The position numbers and the translations under genes are program-made. Shown here piece after piece: positions 1 to 8,271 of a stretch of 64,000 bases of DNA (position 1 is its first letter; every line of letters begins with the position of its first letter). The stretch is from Gemmatimonas phototrophica. GTDB lineage: Bacteria > Latescibacterota > UBA2968 > UBA8231. The stretch is from NCBI GenBank assembly GCA_945861755.1, contig CAMAVQ010000001.1, forward strand, positions 41,308-105,307. The letters are read 5' to 3'. The notes under the pieces were generated by a model. It made no database searches and was not told the origin of the DNA. It saw only the letters and a program-made list of their open reading frames with translations.

Positions 1-1
1 G

Positions 2-196
2 CTCGAAATCACCGACACCTGGGCGTACCGCCTCTATCGCCGCCTGCTCTTTCCGGTGTTCTGGAGCATCGGCAGGCTCGAGGAGAGGTTGCTGGGTAGC
101 TGGGTCGAAGGCCACAGCCTGATCGCCCTGGGGGTGGTGGACAAGCCGGTGGTCCCGCAGCGGCAGACCGCCGAGGAACTGGTGCTGAGCCGATGA
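2..196 (+). CDS. C-terminal end of a truncated gene, possibly a methyltransferase
   Basis: The window opens inside a reading frame that ends with TGA at 194-196. The 64 visible residues contain an aromatic, Arg-rich stretch (WAYRLYRRLLFPVFW), a short hydrophobic segment and a polar tail. This arrangement is often seen at the C-terminus of class I SAM methyltransferases from glycan loci, but no catalytic motif lies in the visible part, so the family is a guess. Its stop overlaps the start of the next gene by ATGA, which places it in the same operon. The 5' part lies outside the window. Confidence 0.45.
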   Translation, partial: LEITDTWAYRLYRRLLFPVFWSIGRLEERLLGSWVEGHSLIALGVVDKPVVPQRQTAEELVLSR

Positions 197-822
197 GCGC
201 CGCAGTGCTGACCACACCCCGGGCCGGGTTGATAGCCGGCAATATCTACGACAAGTACCACACCAGAAACCCGCTGGCCCGCCGGCTGATGGCGGGGTTC
301 CTGCGCTCCTTTGATGCCCTGCTGGACCTGAGGCCCGGGGAAGGGCTGCTGGAGGTGGGGTGCGGAGAAGGATATCTGTTGGAACGGGTGCGCCGCCGTT
401 ATCCAGCCGCCCGTTTGGCGGGTCTGGACCTGTCGCTGGACATCGTGCAGCTGGCGGCCCGCCAGGGGTGCCCTGGAACCCCCTTGCTACAAGCGTCGGC
501 TTACCAGCTGCCCTGCGCGGATCAGAGCTGGGAGGTAGGGGTGGCCTGCGAGGTGCTGGAGCACCTCGACGAACCGGCCCAGGCCCTGGCTGAGTTGCGG
601 CGGGTGTGCCGGCGAGGTTGTCTGATCAGTGTGCCCTGCGAGCCCTACTGGAGCCTGGCCAACCTGGCCCGCGGCAAATACCTGGGGCGCCTGGGCAATA
701 CCCCCGGCCACGTGCAGCAATGGCGGCGGGAAAGGTTTATTTCACTGGTGGCCAAATATTTTTCCGTGGAGCAGGTGTCTTCTCCTTTTCCGTGGACGAT
801 GATATGGGGAACCCAACGATGA
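193..822 (+). CDS. Class I SAM-dependent methyltransferase
   Basis: This 209-residue protein has a Rossmann-fold SAM-binding glycine motif (LLEVGCGEGYLL, about residues 53-64), an acidic end of strand 2 (LAGLDLS) and a methyltransferase-11-type EVLEHLDEP segment near residue 120. It probably methylates a sugar or lipid-linked precursor in the cytoplasm, but the substrate cannot be read from the sequence. The ATG overlaps the upstream stop (ATGA), and its own TGA overlaps the start of the following glycosyltransferase in the same way. Translational coupling across three genes is therefore likely. Confidence 0.8.
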   Translation: MSAAVLTTPRAGLIAGNIYDKYHTRNPLARRLMAGFLRSFDALLDLRPGEGLLEVGCGEGYLLERVRRRYPAARLAGLDLSLDIVQLAARQGCPGTPLLQASAYQLPCADQSWEVGVACEVLEHLDEPAQALAELRRVCRRGCLISVPCEPYWSLANLARGKYLGRLGNTPGHVQQWRRERFISLVAKYFSVEQVSSPFPWTMIWGTQR

Positions 823-1772
823 GCACCGAAACCACGGAGGAATTCAAGGTCGAGGGCATCAGCCTGGTGATTCCGGCCTACCGCGAGGAATTGGCCATCG
901 TCGGGGTGATTGAGGAATACCGGCAGATGTTGGAACAACTGGGGTACCCTTACGAGATCATCGTCGTCGACGATGCCTCTCCCGACCGCACCGGGGAGCT
1001 GGCCCTGAAGGCCGGCGCCAGGGTTATCCGCCATACCACCAACCGGGGCGGCGGGGCGGCGCGCAAGACCGGGATCAAGGCGGCCCGCTGGGATGCGGTG
1101 CTGATGACCGACGGCGACGGCACCTACCCGGCCGACGCCCTGGGCGAGATCATCGACCGCTTGCGCCACGCGCACATGGTGGTAGGGGCGCGTGTCGCCG
1201 AAAAGGGCACCCTCAAGGTGATTCGCTGGGCAGCCAAGTGGCTGATCCGCCGCCTGGCCTGTTTTTTGGCCGGCACCCACATCCCCGACCTCAATTCCGG
1301 CCTGCGCCTGGTGCGCCGGGATCTGGCCCTGCGGTTTTTCTATTTGCTGCCCAACGGCCACTCCTGGGTGAGCACCATCACCCTATGCGCCCTGACCAAT
1401 GACTTGCGGGTGGACTTTGTGCCGGTGAGCTACCGGCCGCGCCAAGGGGTTTCGAGCTTCCACCCCATCCGCGATACCTACAATTATTTTCTGACCGTCG
1501 TGCGCACCGTGACCTATTTCAACCCGCTCAAAGTCTTCATGCCGGCCAGCCTGCTGATGCTGGCCGTGGGGGCGGCAACCCTGGTCCACGGGATGATCCG
1601 CGGTGATGTGTACGAGTCCAGTATGTTGATCACCATTGCTGGCCTGCTGACCTTTTTCTCTGGGCTGCTGGCCGACCAGAATGCCCGCATCCGCAACGAA
1701 TTGGAACACCACCGGCAGGCGCAGCAGCACCAAGAGTTGCTGCTGGCCGAAAAGCTCGAAAAAAGGAAATAA
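819..1772 (+). CDS. GT2 glycosyltransferase, polyprenyl-phosphate sugar synthase-like, membrane-anchored
   Basis: This is a 317-residue GT-A fold protein: SLVIPAYREE at the N-terminus, EIIVVDDASPD for nucleotide binding and MTDGDGTYP as the DxD metal motif. The layout matches dolichyl/undecaprenyl-phosphate mannose or glucose synthases (DPM1-like), which load a sugar from NDP-sugar onto polyprenyl phosphate. Two hydrophobic segments lie around residues 235-280, followed by a charged, coiled-coil-like tail. An upstream in-frame ATG at 606 exists, but 819 is chosen because it gives an ATGA overlap with the preceding gene. If it makes a lipid-phosphate sugar, it could supply the GT-C enzymes in this window. 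That link is inference. Confidence 0.8.
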   Translation: MSTETTEEFKVEGISLVIPAYREELAIVGVIEEYRQMLEQLGYPYEIIVVDDASPDRTGELALKAGARVIRHTTNRGGGAARKTGIKAARWDAVLMTDGDGTYPADALGEIIDRLRHAHMVVGARVAEKGTLKVIRWAAKWLIRRLACFLAGTHIPDLNSGLRLVRRDLALRFFYLLPNGHSWVSTITLCALTNDLRVDFVPVSYRPRQGVSSFHPIRDTYNYFLTVVRTVTYFNPLKVFMPASLLMLAVGAATLVHGMIRGDVYESSMLITIAGLLTFFSGLLADQNARIRNELEHHRQAQQHQELLLAEKLEKRK

Positions 1773-1779
1773 TACGAGT

Positions 1780-2931
1780 ATGGTCGACATCTCCGCGGTC
1801 TTCAACCGGGTCAAGGGCGCCTACGGGCGCCTGGCCAAGACCTTGCACCCGATCCTGACCCTGCCGCCCCTGCGGGTCACCTTCGAGGTCACCTACCGCT
1901 GCAATCTCAGTTGTCCCTTCTGTTTTCAGGAGTTCGCCCGGGAGCAATCTCCGGAGTTCAAGAAAAACTTTGAGCTGAGCAACGATGAAATCCTGGCTGC
2001 CGTCGACGAGTTGCCGCGGCACACCTTGATCACCTTCAACGGCGGCGAGGTCTTTGTGCGCAAGGACTTTCCCGACCTGTTGCAGACGATCAAGGCTCGG
2101 GGCAGACGCTGCAATATCGTCACCAATGGCACCATGCTCTTTGCGGACAAGGCCCGGTTGCTGGTCGACCAGAGCAGCGTGCTGAGCGCCGGGGTATCCA
2201 TCGACGGGATCGGCGAAACCCACAACCTCATCCGCCGGCTGCCCGGGGCCTTTGAGCGCACGGTGGCCAACCTGCGCGGCCTGACCGCCTACCGCCGCCA
2301 GCAGGGGAAACGTTTCCCGGTGGTCGACGTGAAGACGGTGATCACCTCCCAGAACCTGGAAGAGCTTCCAGAGATCTATCAACTGGCCAGGGAGATCGGC
2401 GCCGATTATCTGACCCTTTCCTGTCTGCGCACCTCGGAATTGCTCTTCGCCCTGCCCTGCCGCGCCTCGATGGCGGATGGCGCCTGGAACCAGGTGCCGG
2501 CGCCGCTGACCGAACCGATGGACCTGGAGCTGCTGCGAACCCAACTTGAAACCCTGCACCGGCTGGCAGCCGCAGGCAAACCCGCGCTGCGCTTCTATCC
2601 GGACTATCCGGAGATTTCCGGCATTCTCAAGTACTATGCCAACGAGGGGGAACTAGAAGACTACGAATTGTGCCGGGCCCCCTGGACCAATATCCGGGTG
2701 GCGCCCAATGGCGATGTGTACCCCTGCCTGGCCTATCGCATGGGCAATGTCCGCGAGACGCGGCTGATGGAAATCTGGAAGGGCGCGGCCCTCGACCAGT
2801 TCCGGGCTGGGTTGGAGCGGGAACTGCTGCCGGCCTGCATGGGGTGCTGTTTCCTCACCGCCAAGCCGGGCGTCACCTACCAGGCCGGGACAGGGTGTGC
2901 CCGGGCCGCTTTGGTCGAAAGCCATGGCTGA
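1780..2931 (+). CDS. Radical SAM/SPASM domain protein
   Basis: This 383-residue protein has the radical SAM cluster motif CNLSCPFC (Cys41, Cys45, Cys48), followed by the usual glycine-rich TFNGGE and SIDG segments. The C-terminal SPASM-like region has Cys residues in the C-R-A-P-W, YPC and ACMGCC segments that would bind auxiliary Fe-S clusters. The start at 1780 follows an AAGGAAA ribosome-binding site, whereas an in-frame ATG at 1681 would overlap the previous gene by about 90 nt. Related proteins modify peptides or small molecules; here the glycan context leaves the substrate open. It is one of three such proteins in the window. Confidence 0.82.
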   Translation: MVDISAVFNRVKGAYGRLAKTLHPILTLPPLRVTFEVTYRCNLSCPFCFQEFAREQSPEFKKNFELSNDEILAAVDELPRHTLITFNGGEVFVRKDFPDLLQTIKARGRRCNIVTNGTMLFADKARLLVDQSSVLSAGVSIDGIGETHNLIRRLPGAFERTVANLRGLTAYRRQQGKRFPVVDVKTVITSQNLEELPEIYQLAREIGADYLTLSCLRTSELLFALPCRASMADGAWNQVPAPLTEPMDLELLRTQLETLHRLAAAGKPALRFYPDYPEISGILKYYANEGELEDYELCRAPWTNIRVAPNGDVYPCLAYRMGNVRETRLMEIWKGAALDQFRAGLERELLPACMGCCFLTAKPGVTYQAGTGCARAALVESHG

Positions 2932-3091
2932 TAAGCTCTCTGTAGCGACACCGGCGGCGCCCAGCAGCAAGACGAGGTGGGCACTAGAAGTCCTGCTCTG
3001 CATCTGGTGCTTGGCCGGTCTAGGATATTTCTATTACTCCCAGGGATTTCTCACCCTGTTAAAGCAGCTCTGGAATCAGGCCCTTGGTTGA
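2924..3091 (+). CDS. Small single-pass membrane protein
   Basis: This 55-residue protein has a polar N-terminus of about 20 residues and one hydrophobic segment (LEVLLCIWCLAGLGYFYY) followed by a short amphipathic tail. The ATG lies inside the end of the radical SAM gene (8-nt overlap), and its stop overlaps the TTG start of the next membrane protein by 8 nt. This tight coupling argues that it is a real gene. It has no recognisable family and could be a small accessory subunit of the neighbouring membrane glycosyltransferase, but that is inference. Confidence 0.55.
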   Translation: MADKLSVATPAAPSSKTRWALEVLLCIWCLAGLGYFYYSQGFLTLLKQLWNQALG

Positions 3092-4967
3092 GCTGATCTA
3101 CATCTTCCTGCTCTGTGTGGTGGCGGTCGGATTTGGCCGCCGCCTCTTGCGTTGGCTCGGTATCTCCACCACCGGGATGGCCGAGGAGTTGGCTTTCTCC
3201 TTGGGGCTGGGTATGGGCGCCTTTGCCCTGGGCGTGCTGGTCCTGGGGCTGGTCCACCTGCTCTACGAGGGTTCGCTGTACCTGTTGCTGCTCGGTTTTG
3301 GCGCGGTGGGCAGCAAGGAGTTGCTCGGGGTGGGGGGCAGGCTCAAGGGCCGGACCCAGTACAGCTACTGGCAGCCCGGAACTTTCTACTTCTGGCTGGG
3401 GGTTCTGGCCCTGGCCGGGTTCTGCTTCAATCTGCTCAGAGCGCTGACTCCGGCGTACGGAGCGGTAGATCCGCTGGCCTACCACCTGGCCCTGCCAGCG
3501 CTGTACCTAAAGAAGCATTTGCTGAGTTTCGAGCCGACCATTACCGGGACCCTCTACCCGGACAACATCGGCATGCTCTACACCCTGGCCATCGGCCTGC
3601 GGGGCGCCATTCTGGCCCAACTGCTCCACCTGGCCCTGACAGTGGCCACGGTGCTGGCCATCGTCGGCTTCTGTCGGCGGTTTTTCGATCTGCGGGTGGG
3701 GCTGTGGGCGGCGGTGATCTTCAGTTCGCTGCCGGTGCTGGTCTTTTATGCGCCCCTGGGTTATGTGGATCTGGGCGTGTGTTTTTTTCAGTTTCTCGGG
3801 TTCTGGGCCCTGTTCAACTGGCTGGATGAGCGGGATAACCGGATGTTGCTGCTGGCGGCAATTTTCACCGGGCTGTCCATGGGCGCCAAACATACCGCAA
3901 TCCCAATGTGGCTGCTGGGCATGGTGCTGGTCGCCGGGGCGGAAGGGTGGCGCAAGACCCCGGTCAGCAAGGTCCTCGGTCAGTGCGCCTGGTTTGGGGG
4001 GGTGGCGCTGATGCTGGTTCTGCCCTGGTACCTGAGGGCATATATCGTCGCCGGCAACCCGGTGTGGCCCATCGCCAACAGCGTGTTCTCCGGCATCCCC
4101 TACTATAGCGTGTACAACAGCGGTGGAGATGGGGGTGGTGCGGGCGGTGCAGGCGGCTGGTTGCCTTCGCTGGAGCGGCTACAAGAACAGCTATACTGGA
4201 GTGCGATCTCGCTGTGGAAGTGGTCCTTTGAGCCGGGCGAGGCGCAAAAGGCGGTTGGCGGCTATCTGTTCGTCCTGCTGCCCGGTCTGCTGCTCTATGC
4301 GCGCCGCCGCCGGGTGCTGCTCCTGGCGGCTTTCTGCCTGGTCAACTACCTGGTGCTGGTGCTCTTTATCGGCGGTGTGCCCCGCTACAGCCTGTATCTG
4401 TTCGCTTATCTGAGCGTACTGGCCGGGTACGTGGCCGAAGGTATGGTAAAGGGCCCGCTGCGCCCTTGGCGCTGGGTTTTCCAGGGCGTGTTCGCCCTGA
4501 CCCTGTTCTGCAACTTGGCCTGGGGATACTACACGGCCATTGAGGCCATCGACTACCATCTCTCCAACAAATCTCCAGAGCAGTTCCTCGCCGAACACGA
4601 GGGCAACTACCGGGTCTTTCAGGCCGTGGACCGCATGTTGCCGGAAGAATCCACCGTGCTGCTCCAGGGCCTGGTCCAGGGCTACTACTGCAAGCGCCCC
4701 TATCTGTGGGATCACCCTTATCAGCGAGTCATCAACTACCAGGATTACCACACCCCCGAGGCGCTGTTCAAACGCATGCAGGAACTGGGCATCACCCATC
4801 TGGTGCGCCTGATCAACGTGCCGGGAATCCGCATCAGCCTCGGCTACCCTCAGTACTTCGCCGATCCCTTTCACGAGGAATTCAGAAAGAGGTACCTGAA
4901 GCTGCTCTACCGCGACGAATCCTATGCCCTTTTCGAGCTGAAAAATGGCACTGCCAGCGAGCCCTGA
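3084..4967 (+). CDS. Multi-pass membrane glycosyltransferase, GT-C-like
   Basis: This 627-residue protein has about 11-13 hydrophobic segments through most of its length and a soluble C-terminal region after about residue 490. A first-loop motif, AVDPLAYHLALP, has the Asp-x-x-x-Tyr-His pattern typical of bacterial GT39/ArnT-like GT-C enzymes, which take sugars from polyprenyl-phosphate donors on the outer face of the inner membrane. The chosen start is TTG at 3084, followed by VELIY; it overlaps the upstream small gene by 8 nt, and no better ATG is nearby. A Gly-rich stretch (about residues 347-356) sits in a loop. Donor and acceptor are unknown. Confidence 0.65.
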   Translation: MVELIYIFLLCVVAVGFGRRLLRWLGISTTGMAEELAFSLGLGMGAFALGVLVLGLVHLLYEGSLYLLLLGFGAVGSKELLGVGGRLKGRTQYSYWQPGTFYFWLGVLALAGFCFNLLRALTPAYGAVDPLAYHLALPALYLKKHLLSFEPTITGTLYPDNIGMLYTLAIGLRGAILAQLLHLALTVATVLAIVGFCRRFFDLRVGLWAAVIFSSLPVLVFYAPLGYVDLGVCFFQFLGFWALFNWLDERDNRMLLLAAIFTGLSMGAKHTAIPMWLLGMVLVAGAEGWRKTPVSKVLGQCAWFGGVALMLVLPWYLRAYIVAGNPVWPIANSVFSGIPYYSVYNSGGDGGGAGGAGGWLPSLERLQEQLYWSAISLWKWSFEPGEAQKAVGGYLFVLLPGLLLYARRRRVLLLAAFCLVNYLVLVLFIGGVPRYSLYLFAYLSVLAGYVAEGMVKGPLRPWRWVFQGVFALTLFCNLAWGYYTAIEAIDYHLSNKSPEQFLAEHEGNYRVFQAVDRMLPEESTVLLQGLVQGYYCKRPYLWDHPYQRVINYQDYHTPEALFKRMQELGITHLVRLINVPGIRISLGYPQYFADPFHEEFRKRYLKLLYRDESYALFELKNGTASEP

Positions 4968-6237
4968 GCCCTCACCGGCCCTCCGGGTTTACTTCATCGC
5001 CTGCTGTTTCCCGCCCTTCGGGCGCGGCAACTCGGTGACCAATGCCTGCGTGGCCAATGGCCTGGCCGAGGATCTGGCGGTGGAGGTGATCTGTATGGAG
5101 CAGGAATCTGGCTTGCTGCTCTCCTACCAGCAGGACCCTAGCCTGGTGGCCTCGCTCCATCCCCGGTTGAAGGTGCATCGGATAAGGGCGGCCCGTTGGG
5201 CCGGGTTGAACGAAGTGCTCTATGCGGTGGGCCTGCTGCCCTGTTATTACCTGAACTGGGCGTGGAAGGTGTGGCGCCAGCGGCACCAGCTCTTCGCCGA
5301 GCCCGGCGTACTTTTTGCCGTTTATCCGGTGTTCTCGGACTTGGCCATCGCCTACTGGTTGCAGCGGCGGTACGGTTATCCGCTGGTGATCGATTTCAGG
5401 GATGACTTTTCGGGGGTGATGGCGCGGGGCTGGCGGCGGATTTTCAGGGGTGTTTACCGCTGGCTGGAAGGCCGGCTCCTCAACCGGGCCGCACGGGTCA
5501 CGGTCACCACCGAAGCGCTCAAGGCCGACCTGGCCGGCCGGCACCAGGTGGACCCGGATAAAATCGAGGTGGTGTACAATATCGTCCCGACCAGCCCATC
5601 CCCGCCGAAGCATACAGAAAATACCCCCCTGCGGCTGGTATATGCAGGGGCGATGTCGGCGGTGCAGCGGCCCGAGATTCTCTTACAGGCCTACGCGCGG
5701 TTGATGGCCCGCCGGCCCGAGTTGCGGCAGCGTCTGCAGGTGGACTTGTACGGACCGGACAGCCCCTACTTCAAACTGCGCATCCGGCAGTATCTGGTGC
5801 CGGGGACCCATTTCCACGGTTTCGTCGCCCACGATCAGGTGGCCGAACGGCTGCGCCAGGCCGATCTGGGTTTTCTCTCGCTGGGCGACCCGATCTACGC
5901 CTACGCTACCCCGACCAAGCTCTTCGAGTACATCGAATACGAGGTCCCCATGGTGGGCGTCCTGCCCCCCGGCGCCTCGCGGGAGTTGATCACCAGGCAT
6001 GACCTAGGTTTGGTCGCCGAGGTGGGGGATGTGGAGGGTCTGGCCCATTGTCTGGAACAGTTGTGCTGCCAGGAGGCCTTGCGCCAGCGCTTGCGGGCCA
6101 ACCTGGCGCGGGTGAAACCCCTGTTCAGGCCAGAGACCCAACTGCACAAGTGGCGGGTCGCGATCGAAGCAGCGGCAGCTTTGGCTGCACCCCAACCCGA
6201 TCTGGTAAACCGACTGGACCTGGTCGGCAGTCCCTGA
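4945..6237 (+). CDS. GT4/GT1-type glycosyltransferase (GT-B fold)
   Basis: This 430-residue protein opens with VYFIACCFPPFGRGNS, an N-terminal GT-B strand with a nucleotide-sugar loop. A second Rossmann domain starts near LRLVYAGAMSAVQRPE and contains the YATPTKLFEYIEYEVPMVG donor-binding segment, typical of the glycos_transf_1 domain. It should transfer a sugar from an NDP-sugar to a growing lipid-linked glycan on the cytoplasmic side. It overlaps the preceding membrane gene by 23 nt, so both are probably co-translated. The length is normal for the family. Confidence 0.82.
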   Translation: MALPASPEPSPALRVYFIACCFPPFGRGNSVTNACVANGLAEDLAVEVICMEQESGLLLSYQQDPSLVASLHPRLKVHRIRAARWAGLNEVLYAVGLLPCYYLNWAWKVWRQRHQLFAEPGVLFAVYPVFSDLAIAYWLQRRYGYPLVIDFRDDFSGVMARGWRRIFRGVYRWLEGRLLNRAARVTVTTEALKADLAGRHQVDPDKIEVVYNIVPTSPSPPKHTENTPLRLVYAGAMSAVQRPEILLQAYARLMARRPELRQRLQVDLYGPDSPYFKLRIRQYLVPGTHFHGFVAHDQVAERLRQADLGFLSLGDPIYAYATPTKLFEYIEYEVPMVGVLPPGASRELITRHDLGLVAEVGDVEGLAHCLEQLCCQEALRQRLRANLARVKPLFRPETQLHKWRVAIEAAAALAAPQPDLVNRLDLVGSP

Positions 6238-6271
6238 AAGTGAAACACCACGCACAGAGAGGATCTGGACG

Positions 6272-7336
6272 ATGAGATACCGTCTGCTTGAATTGCTGGC
6301 TTGCCCGAAATGCCGAGCGCCCTTTGTTCTGGAAGCCTTTGAATGCGCCACCGACCCCCGAGGGGAGGAGGAGGTAGAGCAGGGCTTGCTCAAATCTCCT
6401 TGCGGGGCGTGGTACCCCATTGTCGACGGGGTGCCGGTGATCCTGCCCAATGCGCTCAACATCTACAGCCAGTTTGCCGAGCGTTATCACGCCCGCCTGC
6501 CGGAATGGACCTTTTCCCTCGAGGAAATCGCCCAGTTCGAACGAGAAAAAAAGAAAACCCAGGAGAGTTTCGGCTTCGAGTGGACCATCTACTCGGCGGT
6601 ACACGAGGAGCGGGACCAGGGCTATGCCCTCGAAGGGGGACTGACCCCCGAGTTCTTCCGCGGCAAGCTGGTGTTGGATGCCGGCTGCGGGTACGGCCGC
6701 CATTCGCGGGCAGTGCAGGAGTTTGGGGCTGAGGTGGTGGGACTAGACCTGAGCGTGGCGGTGCGCAATGCCCGGCGTCTGACCCGCGACAACCCCAAGA
6801 TCCACATTGTCCAGGGGGATCTCTTTTCGCCGCCTTTCCCGCACGAGACCTTTGACCTGGTCTACAGCTGGGGCGTGCTGCACCATACCCCAGATCCTCG
6901 GAGAGCTTTCGAAGGGTTGGTCGATTTCGTCAAGGAAGGCGGGGATATCTCGGTGAAGATCTACCGCAAACGGCCGGCCCCGGCGGCGGTGGTCGAGAGC
7001 CTGATCCGCAAAGTGACCCTGCGCCTGCCCCTCAAGACCCTCTACAATCTGGCCTATCTGGCAGTGCCGGTGAACTGGTTCTACTGGAAGATCGGCCGCC
7101 ACCTGCCCGGCGTGCGCGAAGCGATCTTGGGCGTGATCAAGGTGGACCCCAAGTGGCGCATCGCCCATATCGATACCTTCGATTGGTACCATCCTCAATA
7201 CCAATTCCATTTCCCCATGGAGGAAGTGGTCTCCTGGTTCGAGGGACAGGGGCTGCGCGAAATTGCCGCTGAGGAGAGCAAGGGCGTGCGCGGCCACAAG
7301 GCGGTCCGGCGCGGCGATCTGGAACTGGCGCGCTGA
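6272..7336 (+). CDS. Methyltransferase with N-terminal Trm112-like zinc domain
   Basis: This 354-residue two-domain protein begins with a Trm112-like segment (LLELLACPKCRAPF, then a third Cys in SPCGAWYPIVDGVPV), the short treble-clef domain often fused to glycan-locus methyltransferases. The class I SAM domain follows: LVLDAGCGYGRHS near residue 130, VVGLDLS, and SWGVLHHTPDP as the motif-IV region. The C-terminal third is rich in aromatic residues and may bind the substrate. The start follows GAGAGGA about 10 nt upstream. The methyl acceptor is unknown. Confidence 0.8.
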   Translation: MRYRLLELLACPKCRAPFVLEAFECATDPRGEEEVEQGLLKSPCGAWYPIVDGVPVILPNALNIYSQFAERYHARLPEWTFSLEEIAQFEREKKKTQESFGFEWTIYSAVHEERDQGYALEGGLTPEFFRGKLVLDAGCGYGRHSRAVQEFGAEVVGLDLSVAVRNARRLTRDNPKIHIVQGDLFSPPFPHETFDLVYSWGVLHHTPDPRRAFEGLVDFVKEGGDISVKIYRKRPAPAAVVESLIRKVTLRLPLKTLYNLAYLAVPVNWFYWKIGRHLPGVREAILGVIKVDPKWRIAHIDTFDWYHPQYQFHFPMEEVVSWFEGQGLREIAAEESKGVRGHKAVRRGDLELAR

Positions 7337-7347
7337 GCGGAGGAAAT

Positions 7348-8271
7348 ATGCGCAAGACGCTGTTGAGGAGGGTGGGCCGGGCCGGCTGGCCACGGCTGAA
7401 GCAGGCGGCCACGGTGTTGTGGCCGGATGCCAGCTTTGAGGCCATCATGGAAGCGCAGCAGGGATTCGGACCCTATTGCACCCTCTCCTTCGACTGCGAT
7501 TTTCCCCGCGACGTGGAGGCCCTGCCCCAGGTTGCCGAGTTGTTGGACCACTATGCCTGCCCAGCCAGTTTTGCCTGCATCGGCCAATGGGTCAAACGCT
7601 TTCCGGACGAGCACCGTTGCCTGGTCGAAGGTGGCTTTGAGCTGCTCAACCACACCCAGACCCATCCCAATCTCTATCATCCGGATTATGCCTACGCCCG
7701 CGGGGGGGAGTTGAGCCGCAAGCGCTTCGACCTACTGGTGCCCAGAGAGAAAGGGCAGGAGATCGAGCAGGCCCACGCCACTTTTGTAGAGGTATTGGGT
7801 TATGCCCCGGTCGGCTTCAGGACGCCCCATTTTGGGACGCTGCACACCGCCGAGGTGTATCCGATCCTGCGCGACCTGAATTACCGTTTCTCCACCTCAG
7901 CCATGGCCGGGTCCAGCCCCCACGGCGGGACACCTTATCAGACGGACGCGGGGATCTGGGAATTTCCCCTCAGCCCCTGCCCGGCCCATCCCTTTGGGGT
8001 GTTCGACTCTTGGCACAGCCTGGGGAAGCGCGACGGCGCCCATGCCAGGCCGGGGGAGATGACCGCGCTTTTCGTGCGCCTTTGCGAGCAGGTCCAGGGG
8101 CGGGGGGGCTATGTGAATATCTACCTGGACCCGAGGGATGCCTTGGATTCGGGCGAATTGCGGCGCATCCTGGACTACCTGCGGGGCAGCAGCCTGGTGG
8201 TGCTCAACTACGGACCCCTCCTGGAGCGGCTGCTGGCCGATCCCACCCGCGGTTTGTTCACCGGGCCATGA
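7348..8271 (+). CDS. Polysaccharide deacetylase (NodB/CE4 family)
   Basis: This 307-residue protein has the CE4 catalytic layout: SFDCD gives the catalytic base and metal Asp (Asp49 and Asp51), and NHTQTH supplies the two metal-binding His (His102 and His106). GFRTPHFG is the Arg-containing third motif. These enzymes remove N- or O-acetyl groups from polysaccharides. No signal peptide is obvious, so it may act on a cytoplasmic lipid-linked precursor. It has a strong GGAGGAAAT ribosome-binding site. Deacetylases of this type are standard members of exosortase-linked exopolysaccharide loci. Confidence 0.85.
   Translation: MRKTLLRRVGRAGWPRLKQAATVLWPDASFEAIMEAQQGFGPYCTLSFDCDFPRDVEALPQVAELLDHYACPASFACIGQWVKRFPDEHRCLVEGGFELLNHTQTHPNLYHPDYAYARGGELSRKRFDLLVPREKGQEIEQAHATFVEVLGYAPVGFRTPHFGTLHTAEVYPILRDLNYRFSTSAMAGSSPHGGTPYQTDAGIWEFPLSPCPAHPFGVFDSWHSLGKRDGAHARPGEMTALFVRLCEQVQGRGGYVNIYLDPRDALDSGELRRILDYLRGSSLVVLNYGPLLERLLADPTRGLFTGP

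Noticed and set aside
645..1361. Long open frame on the minus strand opposite the GT2 gene
   Set aside because: It mirrors the codon pattern of the + strand gene, as expected in GC-rich DNA, and encodes a low-complexity Gly/Gln/His-rich sequence without recognisable motifs or ribosome-binding site.
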